Of a DNA stretch of 46,493 bases, positions 23,647 to 33,700 are shown piece after piece. The notes under the pieces were generated by a model that had not been told where the DNA came from, made no database searches, and saw only the letters and a list, made by a program, of their open reading frames with translations. The stretch covers positions 1-46,493 of IMG/VR virus record IMGVR_UViG_3300036771_000002; one strand, written 5' to 3'. Each line of letters starts with the position of its first letter. Within the stretch, counting starts at the first letter, position 1. Both the position numbers and the translations under genes were made by a program. The DNA comes from a virus.

Positions 23647-26166
23647 ATGGCAATTCAACGATATAAACCTAATGCCGAGGTCACTTTCTTTACTGAAGAG
23701 GGTCAGCTAGTAGCAAGAGGAGTAGCTGACCCTAATAGTAAGATAGACAATGACATTGTGGCGGTCTACACTAATAGAGATATAGGGGAAGATGCTCCTG
23801 TATTCAATATAACCCTCACTAACCGAAAGCCTTGGCATAGGTGGATTACTGCAAATGATATGTTAATTATCAAAATGTGCAGACCACCTGAAGCCTTGGC
23901 TGAAGTTATGTTTGGACTAGTAGACTATGCAGGTAAAACTGTAGACGCTAACAATGATGCACCGTCTCGTACTGTTTCAGTAAAGGGCAGAGGGTTTGCT
24001 AAAGCATTTATACAATTTGATATTGGTATCGTGCCAGAGGCACAATTCAATATTGAGAAGCTAGGTTGGGTTCAGACTCTTGGTATTACACTAGACCAAG
24101 CAACTCCAGACGAGCTAGCAAAAGCAGCATATGAGAAGATAGCCAAGCCTTTCATAAACTACAAGTGGAAAGGCTCTAAAGCTTTATTTGATATATTGAA
24201 AACTAAGTTTAGTGCAAGAAAAGATATGAAGTTACTAGACACATCTGGTTTGATGGCATGGCAAGGTAGTTTGCTAGGTATGTACAATGCTATAGCAGAG
24301 AAGCCTTTCCATGAAATATTCTACGAGGTAGAGGGCGGTTCACCCACTATGGTTATTAGGGAGACTCCCTTCAATAAGGACAAGTGGGATAAGTTGCCTT
24401 CTGTATCTGTAGGAGACCAAGACGTGGTGACAGATGATACAGGCAGGGGAGACCTAGAGACTTATACAATGTTCTCTGTAAGTGCCAAGACGTTAATGGC
24501 TCCAGATGACATGTTTAAGACATTTGGGGTTCGTCCCTACTGGTATCCACCCTATAAAAATAAATATGGTATTAGACGCTTGACAGTAGAGACTTCTTAT
24601 CTTGCTGTAAATGGTACTCCTAGTGGTGGTGGTGGTGCAGGTGCAGGAGGTACTGGAATAGGTGCTGATGGTACTACTGGTGCACCACTTAACCCTGACC
24701 CTCCAGGAGTAGGAGGCAACACAGGAGGTAACAATGGGGGTACTGGAACTAACCCGACCAATCCTACTGCCCCTACTGACCCTAGTCAACCAAACTCTGG
24801 CAATGGTAACCAAGGTACTACAAACCAAGATGGTTCTACAGGCATTACTCCTGCCAATGGTAATGGTACTGGTTCTGTTGACTTAATGAAAGGTCTTATG
24901 GAAGACCTATATAACTGGAATATTCTTAATAACCACTTTTATAGCGGAAACATCGTTGTAAAAGGCAGTAACAAATACAAGGTGGGAACAAGACTTGTAT
25001 ATACTTCAATAGAAGACAATTCCACTATTGAATACTATATTAAGTCAGTAACCCAGAACTTTAATACCTTTGGTGCATGGGTTACAACTTTAGGAGTAAT
25101 TAGAGGATGTGAGCCAGCTAAACGCTTTAGCCCTCCTGTAGGGAAGTTCGAACAGTATGAAGGTCATGGATTCTTAGGTGACAACAGCACTATTGCAGAG
25201 CAAAAGGCTAGTGGAGGTTTACCAACTCTAAATGACTTATGGAACCAGATATTTGGTGGTATGATGGGTGGCGGAGGTTTACTAGGTAATATTGGATTAG
25301 GAATAGGAGTAGGTGCTGGTATAGATGGTAATGCTGCACAGAAAGTAGTAGCAGGTGCACAAAGCGTACTGCAAAATGGTGTCAATGGTGTGAGAGTTCG
25401 CTACACATTCGGTGGAGGTAACCCTGCATCTGGTGCTCTAGACTGTTCATCCTTTACTCAGTACATCTACAAAACTTATGCAGGCATAGACATTGGTAGG
25501 GTTACTGGAGAACAAGTTAAGAAGGGTGTAGAGGTACCTAAAGCTCAACTACAGCCAGGTGACTTAGTATTCTTCAAGAATACTTATAATAGTGGATACA
25601 TCTATGGTGTTTCCCATGTAGGTATTTATGTAGGTAATGGTAACTTCATTGAGAACTCTAGTTCCAAGTCAGTAACCTTAACTGCCCTAAGTAACTCCTA
25701 TGCTACAGCTCACTGGTTGATGGGTAGACGGGTTCTAACATCAACTCCTGGTGTTGGTGGTACTGGTGGTAGCAGTAGTGGTAATGGTGGTCACGGTAAT
25801 GGTCAGCTAGCAGGTGGTAGTGGAGGTACCAAATTCATTGCAACTGTGTATAGTTCCCCTAATATCGACAATTACTCACCTAATACTACTACTGCGGTAG
25901 GTGCACCAACTGTAGAAGGTGAGACGATTGCAGTAGACCCTAAAGTAATCCCTCTACATAGTAGGGTTCAGATTACTTGTCCTTCTTATCCAGCTATCAA
26001 TGGTACCTATACTGCACAAGATACAGGGAGTGCAATCAAAGGTAACCGCATAGATATCTACTGGGAAGGTAGACCTCCTAGAAATCCAGAGTCAGTTAAG
26101 AAGGCTATGAATAACTTTGGTAAGAAGGAAGTCTTTGTTAAGGTAGTAAGATACGGGAAAGGGTGA
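23647..26166 (+). CDS. Baseplate hub-like protein fused to NlpC/P60 endopeptidase and 3D domains
   Basis: An 839-residue multidomain tail lysin. Residues 1-320 and ~410-490 look like the two halves of a tail hub (gpD/gp27-type) protein (TVSVKGRGFAKAFIQFD; VGTRLVYTSIEDNSTIEYYI), split by a Gly/Asn/Pro/Thr linker at ~324-408. Residues ~575-697 are an NlpC/P60 cysteine peptidase: ALDCSSFTQYIYK (Cys600), GVSHVGIYVGNGNFIEN (His657, Asn670 as third polar residue). After another Gly/Ser linker, residues ~728-836 form a 3D domain with Asp764 (IAVDPKVIPLHS), Asp792 (QDTGSAIKGN) and Asp803 (RIDIYW), seen in lytic transglycosylase-type enzymes. It would cut peptidoglycan during DNA entry. Confidence 0.9.
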   Translation: MAIQRYKPNAEVTFFTEEGQLVARGVADPNSKIDNDIVAVYTNRDIGEDAPVFNITLTNRKPWHRWITANDMLIIKMCRPPEALAEVMFGLVDYAGKTVDANNDAPSRTVSVKGRGFAKAFIQFDIGIVPEAQFNIEKLGWVQTLGITLDQATPDELAKAAYEKIAKPFINYKWKGSKALFDILKTKFSARKDMKLLDTSGLMAWQGSLLGMYNAIAEKPFHEIFYEVEGGSPTMVIRETPFNKDKWDKLPSVSVGDQDVVTDDTGRGDLETYTMFSVSAKTLMAPDDMFKTFGVRPYWYPPYKNKYGIRRLTVETSYLAVNGTPSGGGGAGAGGTGIGADGTTGAPLNPDPPGVGGNTGGNNGGTGTNPTNPTAPTDPSQPNSGNGNQGTTNQDGSTGITPANGNGTGSVDLMKGLMEDLYNWNILNNHFYSGNIVVKGSNKYKVGTRLVYTSIEDNSTIEYYIKSVTQNFNTFGAWVTTLGVIRGCEPAKRFSPPVGKFEQYEGHGFLGDNSTIAEQKASGGLPTLNDLWNQIFGGMMGGGGLLGNIGLGIGVGAGIDGNAAQKVVAGAQSVLQNGVNGVRVRYTFGGGNPASGALDCSSFTQYIYKTYAGIDIGRVTGEQVKKGVEVPKAQLQPGDLVFFKNTYNSGYIYGVSHVGIYVGNGNFIENSSSKSVTLTALSNSYATAHWLMGRRVLTSTPGVGGTGGSSSGNGGHGNGQLAGGSGGTKFIATVYSSPNIDNYSPNTTTAVGAPTVEGETIAVDPKVIPLHSRVQITCPSYPAINGTYTAQDTGSAIKGNRIDIYWEGRPPRNPESVKKAMNNFGKKEVFVKVVRYGKG

Positions 26167-26171
26167 TTGCT

Positions 26172-27308
26172 ATGCAGTTTCAACCACATCTTGGTAGAGA
26201 ATTTAAAGATAACTATAAGCCACAGGACAGACTTAACTTCATGTCCTTGGCTAAGGTTATCAAAGTCCACCATAAGCACCATACAGCAGATGTGCAGTTG
26301 ATTAAAACTAATGATACTATACGTTCCAGTGAAGAATCTGAAGGTAAGTATAGTGCTAAGATACTTACACAAGGCGCTCACTTTGATGATGCAACAATAG
26401 GAACATCTGGTATCATGTACCCTATCCAAGAAGGTCAGCTAGTGGTAGTTGCCTTCTTAGATGGAGTATACACACAGCCGATTATTATTGGTAGTACACA
26501 CAACAACAAAATGGATGAATTCAATATTCTTCCTAACAGGTACCCTCTAAGACCTGACAGTTCTCTAGAGGATATGAGAGAATCACTGAAGTATCTAAAT
26601 GTGCACCCATCTCAATTCTATACAATGATAGATGGTATAGGTTCGGTGGAGATGTCTCACCCCTCTAAGACTTTCCTAAAGATTGACCCTGATATATACA
26701 GTGAGATATCGGATGAGCATGGAGGGTTTGACCACCAGCACTTAACAGAGCGTGACCCTATGACATATAGACCTCGTTCTGCTAAGACAGAGAATACTGC
26801 ATATCCTGTTAAGATGCTCTTTAACTATAGAACTAGCTTTGAGGATACTGACACTAGCTGGACTAAGTTCTTCCTTAATAGTGACGGAATGTTCAGGGTG
26901 ACTAGAGATACCAACGATGAAGCCATAACTTACCAAGAACTAGGTGCACGTGGAGAATACAAGGTACGTAGACAGCTAGATAGCGCTAAGCACGGTGAGG
27001 GCAAAGACTTTGTAGAGTTAGTTATTGAGGAAACAGGTAGAACCACTATTAAAAGGTCTGTAGATGGCAACGAGTCTAGGATAGAGATAAGCGAGCTAGG
27101 GGACATAGCACTAGAGAATTCTACAGATACCTATGTCAGAGTAACCGTTGATGGGGATATTAATTTACGAGCAGATGCGGAACTCAATATCACCACGGAA
27201 AATGGAAAAGCGTTTCCAGTATTGGTTTCTAGCGAAGAACCGCCAAACCCGAAGGACGGGTTAATTTGGTTAGACACAAGCATTCCAACGGAGGTGCCTA
27301 AGCCATGA
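26172..27308 (+). CDS. Baseplate spike/gpV-like protein (OB-fold N-terminus)
   Basis: Residues ~15-110 show the OB-fold pattern of gpV/gp5-type central spike proteins: MSLAKVIKVHHKHHTADVQL, IMYPIQEGQLVVVAFLDGVY, TQPIIIGSTHNN. The C-terminal half is beta-repetitive (RTTIKRSVDGNESRIEISEL, ALENSTDTYVRVTVDGDINL), as in a triple-stranded beta-prism spike shaft. The ATG at 26172 follows AAGGGTGA; an in-frame GTG at 26163 overlaps the preceding stop. The final ~130 bases use codons (GCG, CCG, ACG) uncommon elsewhere in the window. It ends in an ATGA overlap. Confidence 0.8.
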   Translation: MQFQPHLGREFKDNYKPQDRLNFMSLAKVIKVHHKHHTADVQLIKTNDTIRSSEESEGKYSAKILTQGAHFDDATIGTSGIMYPIQEGQLVVVAFLDGVYTQPIIIGSTHNNKMDEFNILPNRYPLRPDSSLEDMRESLKYLNVHPSQFYTMIDGIGSVEMSHPSKTFLKIDPDIYSEISDEHGGFDHQHLTERDPMTYRPRSAKTENTAYPVKMLFNYRTSFEDTDTSWTKFFLNSDGMFRVTRDTNDEAITYQELGARGEYKVRRQLDSAKHGEGKDFVELVIEETGRTTIKRSVDGNESRIEISELGDIALENSTDTYVRVTVDGDINLRADAELNITTENGKAFPVLVSSEEPPNPKDGLIWLDTSIPTEVPKP

Positions 27309-27814
27309 ATGCACAAAACGATGGAAAGAACAAACTAAGACGTATGGAGTTCGTCTTCAATGGTCAATCCTTTAAACTAGCCTTAAACCCAGAGGAATAC
27401 GACCAGTCTCAACCTAGTAGGGTAGCAGTTACCCAAACTAAAGGTGGGGCTTGGGTAGATGATTGGGGTGCTGGTATTGCTAATATAAGCATGAAGGGAA
27501 CTACTGGTTGGAAGAACGGTACAGGTGACCCTACCAGCGGTTTCAAGAAATTTAGAGAGTTACAAGCAATGGTAGAAGCGTATTACACTAAGCTACCTCC
27601 TGGATCTACTATACCAGCAGATAAGGAAATGATATTCCACAACTATACAGATGAACAGCACTATATAGTAATACCTAAGGTATTTAGACTATTCAGGTCT
27701 GTAGCTAGACCCTTGCTTTATCAGTACCAACTTGAGCTAATATGTCAACGAGATGCCAGTGCTCCTGCTAGTAGAGGAACATCAGTTGAAATAAAACAGG
27801 GAAGGGTGCAGTGA
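27305..27814 (+). CDS. Baseplate protein, XkdP/LysM-associated-like (169 residues)
   Basis: The product has MEFVFNGQSFKLALNPEEYD, then GGAWVDDWGAGIANISMKGT and TTGWKNG, followed by GFKKFRELQAMVEAYY, a pattern seen in Gram-positive myovirus baseplate proteins near the hub. It contains no enzymatic motif. It is coupled to the spike gene by ATGA and precedes an unknown gene and the LysM-gp25 fusion. Exact family is uncertain. Confidence 0.65.
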   Translation: MNAQNDGKNKLRRMEFVFNGQSFKLALNPEEYDQSQPSRVAVTQTKGGAWVDDWGAGIANISMKGTTGWKNGTGDPTSGFKKFRELQAMVEAYYTKLPPGSTIPADKEMIFHNYTDEQHYIVIPKVFRLFRSVARPLLYQYQLELICQRDASAPASRGTSVEIKQGRVQ

Positions 27815-27818
27815 TAAT

Positions 27819-28442
27819 ATGTATGCAACTCCATCAGAAGACTATATCTCTGCTAATCTGAACTCTAAGGCTCTTAATTACCTACTTGACACTATGTGTA
27901 ACATTAGCTCTGTATTGGGAGATACGGATGGTAAGGTGACAATAACAACTGCTACAGAGCTTACTAAATCTCTAGATATATCTGCTAATGGTCTTGTCCT
28001 GTCTAACAGTGAGGTTATACAGGACGCTCCTTCTTCATACCTAATTGAAGAGTATTATGCTCCAGAAGTAGCTTATGATTCCTACCTAACGTACTTGTAT
28101 ATGAGGTCAGGTGACCCAAACTATGTGCTTAGTATAATAGATAGTAGGGAGATAACAAGCCCTCTGTTGAGGCTCACTAGGGAACAACATGCTCCAGCGT
28201 ACCTTACTATCAGAAGCCTTTACTTGGAAGCCTTCAGCATATATAAAGGTGCTGTAGAATTAAAGACTGTAGACTCATCCCAAGCAGATAAAGTTATAAC
28301 AAATTGTAAAGTGCTTGCTTCCTACTTAGCTAGTAAAGACAAAGTGAACTACGACTTATTGGAGGTACTAAAGACACTGAAACTGTCCCTAATGTTCCTT
28401 AAACATTACGCTCACTTGCTACCTGAACAGGAGGGATACTAA
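27819..28442 (+). CDS. Unknown baseplate-region protein (207 residues)
   Basis: An all-helical C-terminal half (LKTLKLSLMFLKHYAHLLPE) follows an N-terminal mixed region. There is no signal peptide or membrane segment. GAAGGGTGCAGTG provides a ribosome site and the stop overlaps the next ATG (TAATG), so it is made with the baseplate wedge proteins. No family recognised. Confidence 0.65.
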   Translation: MYATPSEDYISANLNSKALNYLLDTMCNISSVLGDTDGKVTITTATELTKSLDISANGLVLSNSEVIQDAPSSYLIEEYYAPEVAYDSYLTYLYMRSGDPNYVLSIIDSREITSPLLRLTREQHAPAYLTIRSLYLEAFSIYKGAVELKTVDSSQADKVITNCKVLASYLASKDKVNYDLLEVLKTLKLSLMFLKHYAHLLPEQEGY

Positions 28443-29041
28443 TGAAATATCGTAAGTATCTGGTCAAACACAATGATACAATACAGATGATAGCTCAAAA
28501 TCAGCTAGGAGATGCTTCTAAGTGGACTGATCTAGCCCTCTTGAATGACTTGGCTTATCCATTTATTGATTTACTATCCAGTAAGGGTGTAGTAGCTCCT
28601 GGGGATTATTTACTAATCCCTATGGGTGAAGGAATAGAATCCGACCCTAGCTTAGTATATGGTCAAGACCTTTTGCTAACTACTGACAAGTTCAGCTTAA
28701 CGAATGGCACTAATGGTGATCTCATAGCAGTGGATGGGGATTTTGCTATCATAGATGGAGTACAAACCCTTAAACAGGACTTATTCCACAGACTTCTAAC
28801 ACCTCTAGGTACTCTTCCTTACCATCCTGATTATGGTAGTAACATGCCTATGCTGATAGGTACCGTCAGGACAGATGAGTGGAGAGTTAAGATGAGTATA
28901 GAGGTAGCAAGAACGTTCAAGAGTGATGCTAGGGTAATAGACGTTGCCAACATCAAGGTAGAGCCTATTGACAATGGTGTTGTCATTGAATGTGACATCA
29001 TCACAGATGTAGGAGAGACTAGGATACGAGAGATTATATAG
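28442..29041 (+). CDS. LysM-like domain fused to gp25/gpW-like baseplate wedge protein
   Basis: The 199-residue product begins with a LysM-like module (YLVKHNDTIQMIAQNQLGDA, LALLNDLAYPFID) of about 65 residues including DYLLIPMG. Residues ~110-198 match the gp25/W lysozyme-like wedge family (LFHRLLTPLGTLPYHPDYGS, then VARTFKSDARV and GVVIECDIITDVGE). Gp25 homologues bind the sheath and are required for baseplate wedge assembly. The fusion would place a peptidoglycan- or protein-binding module in the wedge. It is followed by gpJ, the usual partner. Confidence 0.85.
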   Translation: MKYRKYLVKHNDTIQMIAQNQLGDASKWTDLALLNDLAYPFIDLLSSKGVVAPGDYLLIPMGEGIESDPSLVYGQDLLLTTDKFSLTNGTNGDLIAVDGDFAIIDGVQTLKQDLFHRLLTPLGTLPYHPDYGSNMPMLIGTVRTDEWRVKMSIEVARTFKSDARVIDVANIKVEPIDNGVVIECDIITDVGETRIREII

Positions 29042-29053
29042 GAGGTGTGACAA

Positions 29054-30097
29054 ATGAAAATTAAGACTATGAAAGAGATAGTGTCTGACATGGCAGGTTA
29101 CATGGTAACTATTGGTAGTAAGATTACTAACTTCAATCCAGGTTCTATAGTAAGGACTTTATTTGAAGCAGTAGCTACAGAAATAGAGCAACTATACTTC
29201 AAAATGAAGAAAGGTCATGCTGAAGCTATAGAAGGCTCTCTGTATACTAGCTTTGGTTTTAGTAAGACACCTGCTACTAAGGCTACTGGTCTGCTAACTC
29301 TAGAGTTCAAAGCACCTTTGAGCCTAGTGTTTACAATCAGTAAAGGACACTCCTTCTACACAGTGCCCGTAAAGGGAAAGGTTATCTACTTTGAATGTCT
29401 GGAGGATAAGACTGTACCTATCGGTGAAACCTCTGTAGATGTAAAGGTTCAGTGTACAGAAGCAGGGGAGATTGGTAATGTACCTCCTTTATCTATCCGT
29501 AACGTGATGTCTCCTCTGCCAATGGTAGAACGTATGTATAACCTATCTCCTTTCCACACAGGCTTACCTGAAGAGACTACTGAACAACGTAAGAAGCGTT
29601 TCAGTAACTTCATTGGTACTTTACAGAGAGGTACGGTTGATTCTATAAAGTATGGAGTGTCTCAAATACCTGACGTTGCTGGGGTTAATGTGAGGGAGGA
29701 TGTAGGTTTAATCTACATCTACGTTCATGATGCACAAGGACAGTTACCTGACCCTCTGAGAGTTCAAGTAGAGAATCTTGTACCTAACTACAAGTGTGGG
29801 GGAATTAAGCCTATTGTGTCCCAAGTCAATATTAAAAAGGTAGATATCGACATCAAGGTGTCTTTAGAAAATGGATTCGATAGAGGCACATACGCCCTAA
29901 TCATTTACAATTCCATTAGTACTTTCTTAGAGAGGTACACAGTAGGTAAACCGTTACTACGAGCTGAGATAGTACGATTTATCATGAACTTGGACTACAA
30001 TGCTATACTGAACGTAAACCTTAGTATTGACAAGGACGTTATAGCTCAAGATAATGAACTAGTAAGACCTGGTAAGATTACTATAAACGTAGAGTAG
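29054..30097 (+). CDS. Baseplate J-like protein
   Basis: A 347-residue gpJ family wedge protein (related to T4 gp6). The N-terminal part has the pattern FNPGSIVRTLFEAVATEIEQ, followed by EGSLYTSFGFSKTPATKATG. The middle has AGEIGNVPPLSIRNVMSPLP and GLPEETTEQRKKRFSNFIGT, the family core. It dimerises to link wedges into the baseplate ring. AGGAGGTGTGACAA precedes the ATG, and it lies between the gp25-like and gpI-like genes as in phages P2, Mu and many Bacillus myoviruses. Confidence 0.92.
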   Translation: MKIKTMKEIVSDMAGYMVTIGSKITNFNPGSIVRTLFEAVATEIEQLYFKMKKGHAEAIEGSLYTSFGFSKTPATKATGLLTLEFKAPLSLVFTISKGHSFYTVPVKGKVIYFECLEDKTVPIGETSVDVKVQCTEAGEIGNVPPLSIRNVMSPLPMVERMYNLSPFHTGLPEETTEQRKKRFSNFIGTLQRGTVDSIKYGVSQIPDVAGVNVREDVGLIYIYVHDAQGQLPDPLRVQVENLVPNYKCGGIKPIVSQVNIKKVDIDIKVSLENGFDRGTYALIIYNSISTFLERYTVGKPLLRAEIVRFIMNLDYNAILNVNLSIDKDVIAQDNELVRPGKITINVE

Positions 30098-30108
30098 GAG
30101 TGGTTTAC

Positions 30109-30645
30109 ATGGCATTCATTAGTAAACTGGCTTCCTTCTTTAATAGAAAGTCTAAAGGAGAGCTAGGCAACTTAGCAGGTGCTTGGCAAAAGTCTCTTGA
30201 TAAGGCTGAAGCAGACCTAACAGAGCTAGAACTCCAGTATATCATAGACACCGCTACTGGTGAATGGTTAGAGGAATGGGGTTCTTGGTTCGAGGTTAGT
30301 AGGAAGCTCAATGAAACAGACGTGAACTATAGAAAACGAATTAAGCTAAAAATGACCAGAGCTAAGAGTACTATCCCAGCACTAGTAGCAGCTGTTAAAG
30401 AATCTATGGGGGAAGATACGATTGTTGTACCTTATGAGACCTATAAGGACTTATTTATACACAACATGTCTCCCCTAAGTGGAACACACAGATTACAGGA
30501 TGCTCAGTATACTAGGCTTGCGGTAGTAGTGCTCAGGATAAATAAGCAGTTGACACCTGAAGCTGACTTACTCTTACGTAGTGTCAAAGGGGGAGGCATA
30601 AGACTTATAGTAGAGTATGTGCCTAACCTTCAACCTCAACCTTAA
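30109..30645 (+). CDS. Tail protein I-like / wedge protein
   Basis: The 178-residue product directly follows gpJ. Its pattern (YIIDTATGEWLEEWGSWFEV, then SRKLNETDVNYRKRIKLKM and VAAVKESMGEDT) matches the gpI/YmfQ-type wedge proteins, which cap gpJ and connect to fibres. The ATG at 30109 has AGGAG 8 bases upstream; the in-frame GTG at 30100 overlaps that site. A hairpin follows the stop. Confidence 0.8.
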   Translation: MAFISKLASFFNRKSKGELGNLAGAWQKSLDKAEADLTELELQYIIDTATGEWLEEWGSWFEVSRKLNETDVNYRKRIKLKMTRAKSTIPALVAAVKESMGEDTIVVPYETYKDLFIHNMSPLSGTHRLQDAQYTRLAVVVLRINKQLTPEADLLLRSVKGGGIRLIVEYVPNLQPQP

Positions 30646-30649
30646 TCAT

Positions 30650-30684
30650 ACCCTGTACCGCAATATGCGGGCAGGGTTATTCTA
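30650..30684 (+). terminator. Terminator-like hairpin after the gpI-like gene
   Basis: ACCCTG (30650-30655) plus CCGCA (30658-30662) pair with TGCGG (30666-30670) plus CAGGGT (30672-30677), with small internal bulges and an ATA loop, followed by TATTCTATT. A second weak A/T hairpin lies just downstream. Confidence 0.7.
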
Positions 30685-30731
30685 TTAGAAATTAGAATAG
30701 TAGAACTCAACGAAAAGGAGATGAAAACCTT

Positions 30732-33700
30732 ATGATTAACAAAGACGCTCCTTACTATGACGACTTTGACCCAGCTAAGAAGTTTAGTAAAATATCCTTC
30801 GTACCAGGTAGAGTAGCCCAAGCACGTGAGTTTACTCAAATGCAGACCATTATATTTGAGTATCTTAAACGTGTATCGGACACTCTATACAGAGACGGTT
30901 CTGTGGTATCTGGGATGGGTTGGACTCTGACTAGTAATACTATAAAGATTGATTCAGGTAAGGTATACCTTAAGGGGGTAGTTCATCTATTCGATGCTCA
31001 AGAGATACCGATAACTAAAAAAGGTAAAGAGATTGTAGGGGTTAAGCTTAAAGAAGAGATGATTACGGAGGATAAAGACGTATCACTCACAGACCCAGCC
31101 CTTAATATGGGTAACTATGGTCAGCCAGGTGCTCATAGGGTTAAGGCTAGTGTTGAGCTTAAAATCAATGACCCTGATGCTTCTCCTATCTACGAATTCA
31201 ATGAAGGGGAACTGCAATTAGAAATGGCTAGACCTCAATTTGATAGCGGTTTAATGGACATGCTAGCAAAACGTACTGTAGATACTAATGGTAACTATCG
31301 TGTTCGTGGTCTAGATTTAAGTGCAGAAGAGCATGATGCCAACAATATGAGAATCATAGTAGAAGCAGGTACGGCTTATATCATGGGTTATGAAGTTATT
31401 AAGGTAACCCCTGTTAAGAAGATTATACCTAAAGCTCTAGACACTCGTACAGTGCAAAATGAGCCTCAAGTGTACTTAGGAAACCAAGACAAGTACCCAC
31501 TGAATAACTCTCCTGTTAAACGTATTGACCGTGTATCTGGTGAAGTTCAGGTAACAGAGACCGTTACAAGAGGTGCAACTATCAACGGCATTGACCCATT
31601 AAGTAAGAACCCAGTATCCGACATCGTGTCAATCACTGGCTATGCTAAGGGGACAGACTATCAGCTTACTACTAATGGTGTAGACTGGAGTGCTGGTGGT
31701 GTCAGTGGAAAAGAACCTGCTACAGGCTCTACTTACTCTGTAACATATAAGTACAGAAAGAACTTTGTAAATGCTACTGACTATAAACTTATTACTATTA
31801 CTGATGCTTGGGGCGTCACTAAAGATAATCTTCAGTGGCTTGCAGGAGATAAACCTGTTAATAGTACGCAGGTTAATATTGATTACCAATTCTACTTACC
31901 ACGTGCTGACTTAGTGTCAATTGACCGTTATGGTAATGTAATAGTTACACAAGGTCAGAGTGATATAGAGTTGAACGTAGTAGCCCCACAACCATCTAGT
32001 GATGAACAGCTAGTCCTTGGTGCGGTTTATATAAACCCTGGACCAAATAATAAGACTGCTAGGACTAAATTCAACGCAATAACAAGGATGGAAATGGGAG
32101 AGATTCAACGTCTGGCTAGACGTGTTGATGACTTGGAGTATAACCAGGCAATAACAGCACTTGACCGTGATGCAATGGCTGGAGAACTACCTTCAGACTT
32201 GAAAGGTATATTCTCAGATAGCTTTAGGTCTGTTACACGTGGTGACTTATCACATCCAAACTTCAATATTATGTACTCATTGGAGGATGGGGTAATCATG
32301 TTACCTACAGATACAACTAAGGACATCAAGCCAAATATCAATATGGACTTGTCTAACGTTAAGTCATTTGGACGTTTAATAGGTGCTCCTATGACTGAGG
32401 TTGTGGGTGTTGAGCAGCCATACGCTACTCAATCTATGTTAGTCAACCCTTACCTATCATTTAATGTATTCTCTAGCTTAAAGCTTACTCCTGCTTCAGA
32501 TAACTGGGTGGATGAAAGCTATATCAAGATTGAGAATACTGAATATAGCGTTCGTAACTTCTATCGTTGGTGGGGACACCCAGAAGCAGTACCTTGGGTA
32601 CAAGACCTCTTAGACCTTAAGATGGATGATGGAAGAACAGTAGGAGACTGGAGACCACCTTGGACACCAGGTGAGACAGTAGATACTTCACCTAGAACAA
32701 CCGTATCAAAGGTTGAGAAGTCTCGTAGTATCTTAGAGGATGCCATCACTATCATGAGGCAGAGGGATATAGAAATCTTCTGTGAGAACTTACAGCCTTC
32801 AGCAGATAACCTAGAACTAACATTTGATAGTGTTCGTGTACCACTGACACCTGTTAAGGGTTCCGTATCAGGTTCAGTTGCTGGTACTGTTAGGGCTAAT
32901 AGCTCTGGTCAGGTGTGGGCTAAGTTTACAATACCAGCTGGTATTAAAACTGGTACACGAGAAGTTCTGTTACGTAACTCTACTAACTCTGCGGTGGCTT
33001 CATTCACCTCTATTGGTACTAAGAGAACGGTTACAGATACTATTCTGACTAAACGTATTACCCTAGTACCTGTCGATCCACTAGCACAGACGTTTGAGTT
33101 CGATAGGGATACTTTAATGACTTCAGTAGGGGTTTACTTCTCTGCTAAACACGATACTAAGCCTTGTACAGTTCAGATTCGTAACGTAGTCAATGGCTAT
33201 CCAAGTAACGTAGTATATGCTGAGAAGGTTCTACAACCTTCTGATATCAAAGTTAGCTCTAATGCTATCTCAGAGACTAAGATTACATTCGATGACCCTG
33301 TAATGTGTCAAGCTAATATTCAGTACTGTATGGTAATCTTATCTGACAATGATAAGCACTCTATGTGGGTGTGTGATTTAGGTCAGAAGGATGTTACTAC
33401 TGGAGTACAGGTTACTCAACAGCCTTACCTAATTGGTATGTTATTTAGCTCTAAGAATGCTAAGACATGGACTGCTCATCAGTCTATGAACTTGAAGTTC
33501 AAAGTATATAAAGCTGAATTCCAACCAGTGGGAGTAATTGAGTTTGACCCTATCTCTAACTTAGGAGCAGACCGTTTAGTACTTCTTGCAGACTACCTAG
33601 TACCTGCTAATACAGGTTGTATCTGGGAAGTTAGCTTGGATGATGGAATGTACACTCCACTAGGCAACTATGAACCACATGACTTATCCCAGATTGTTAG

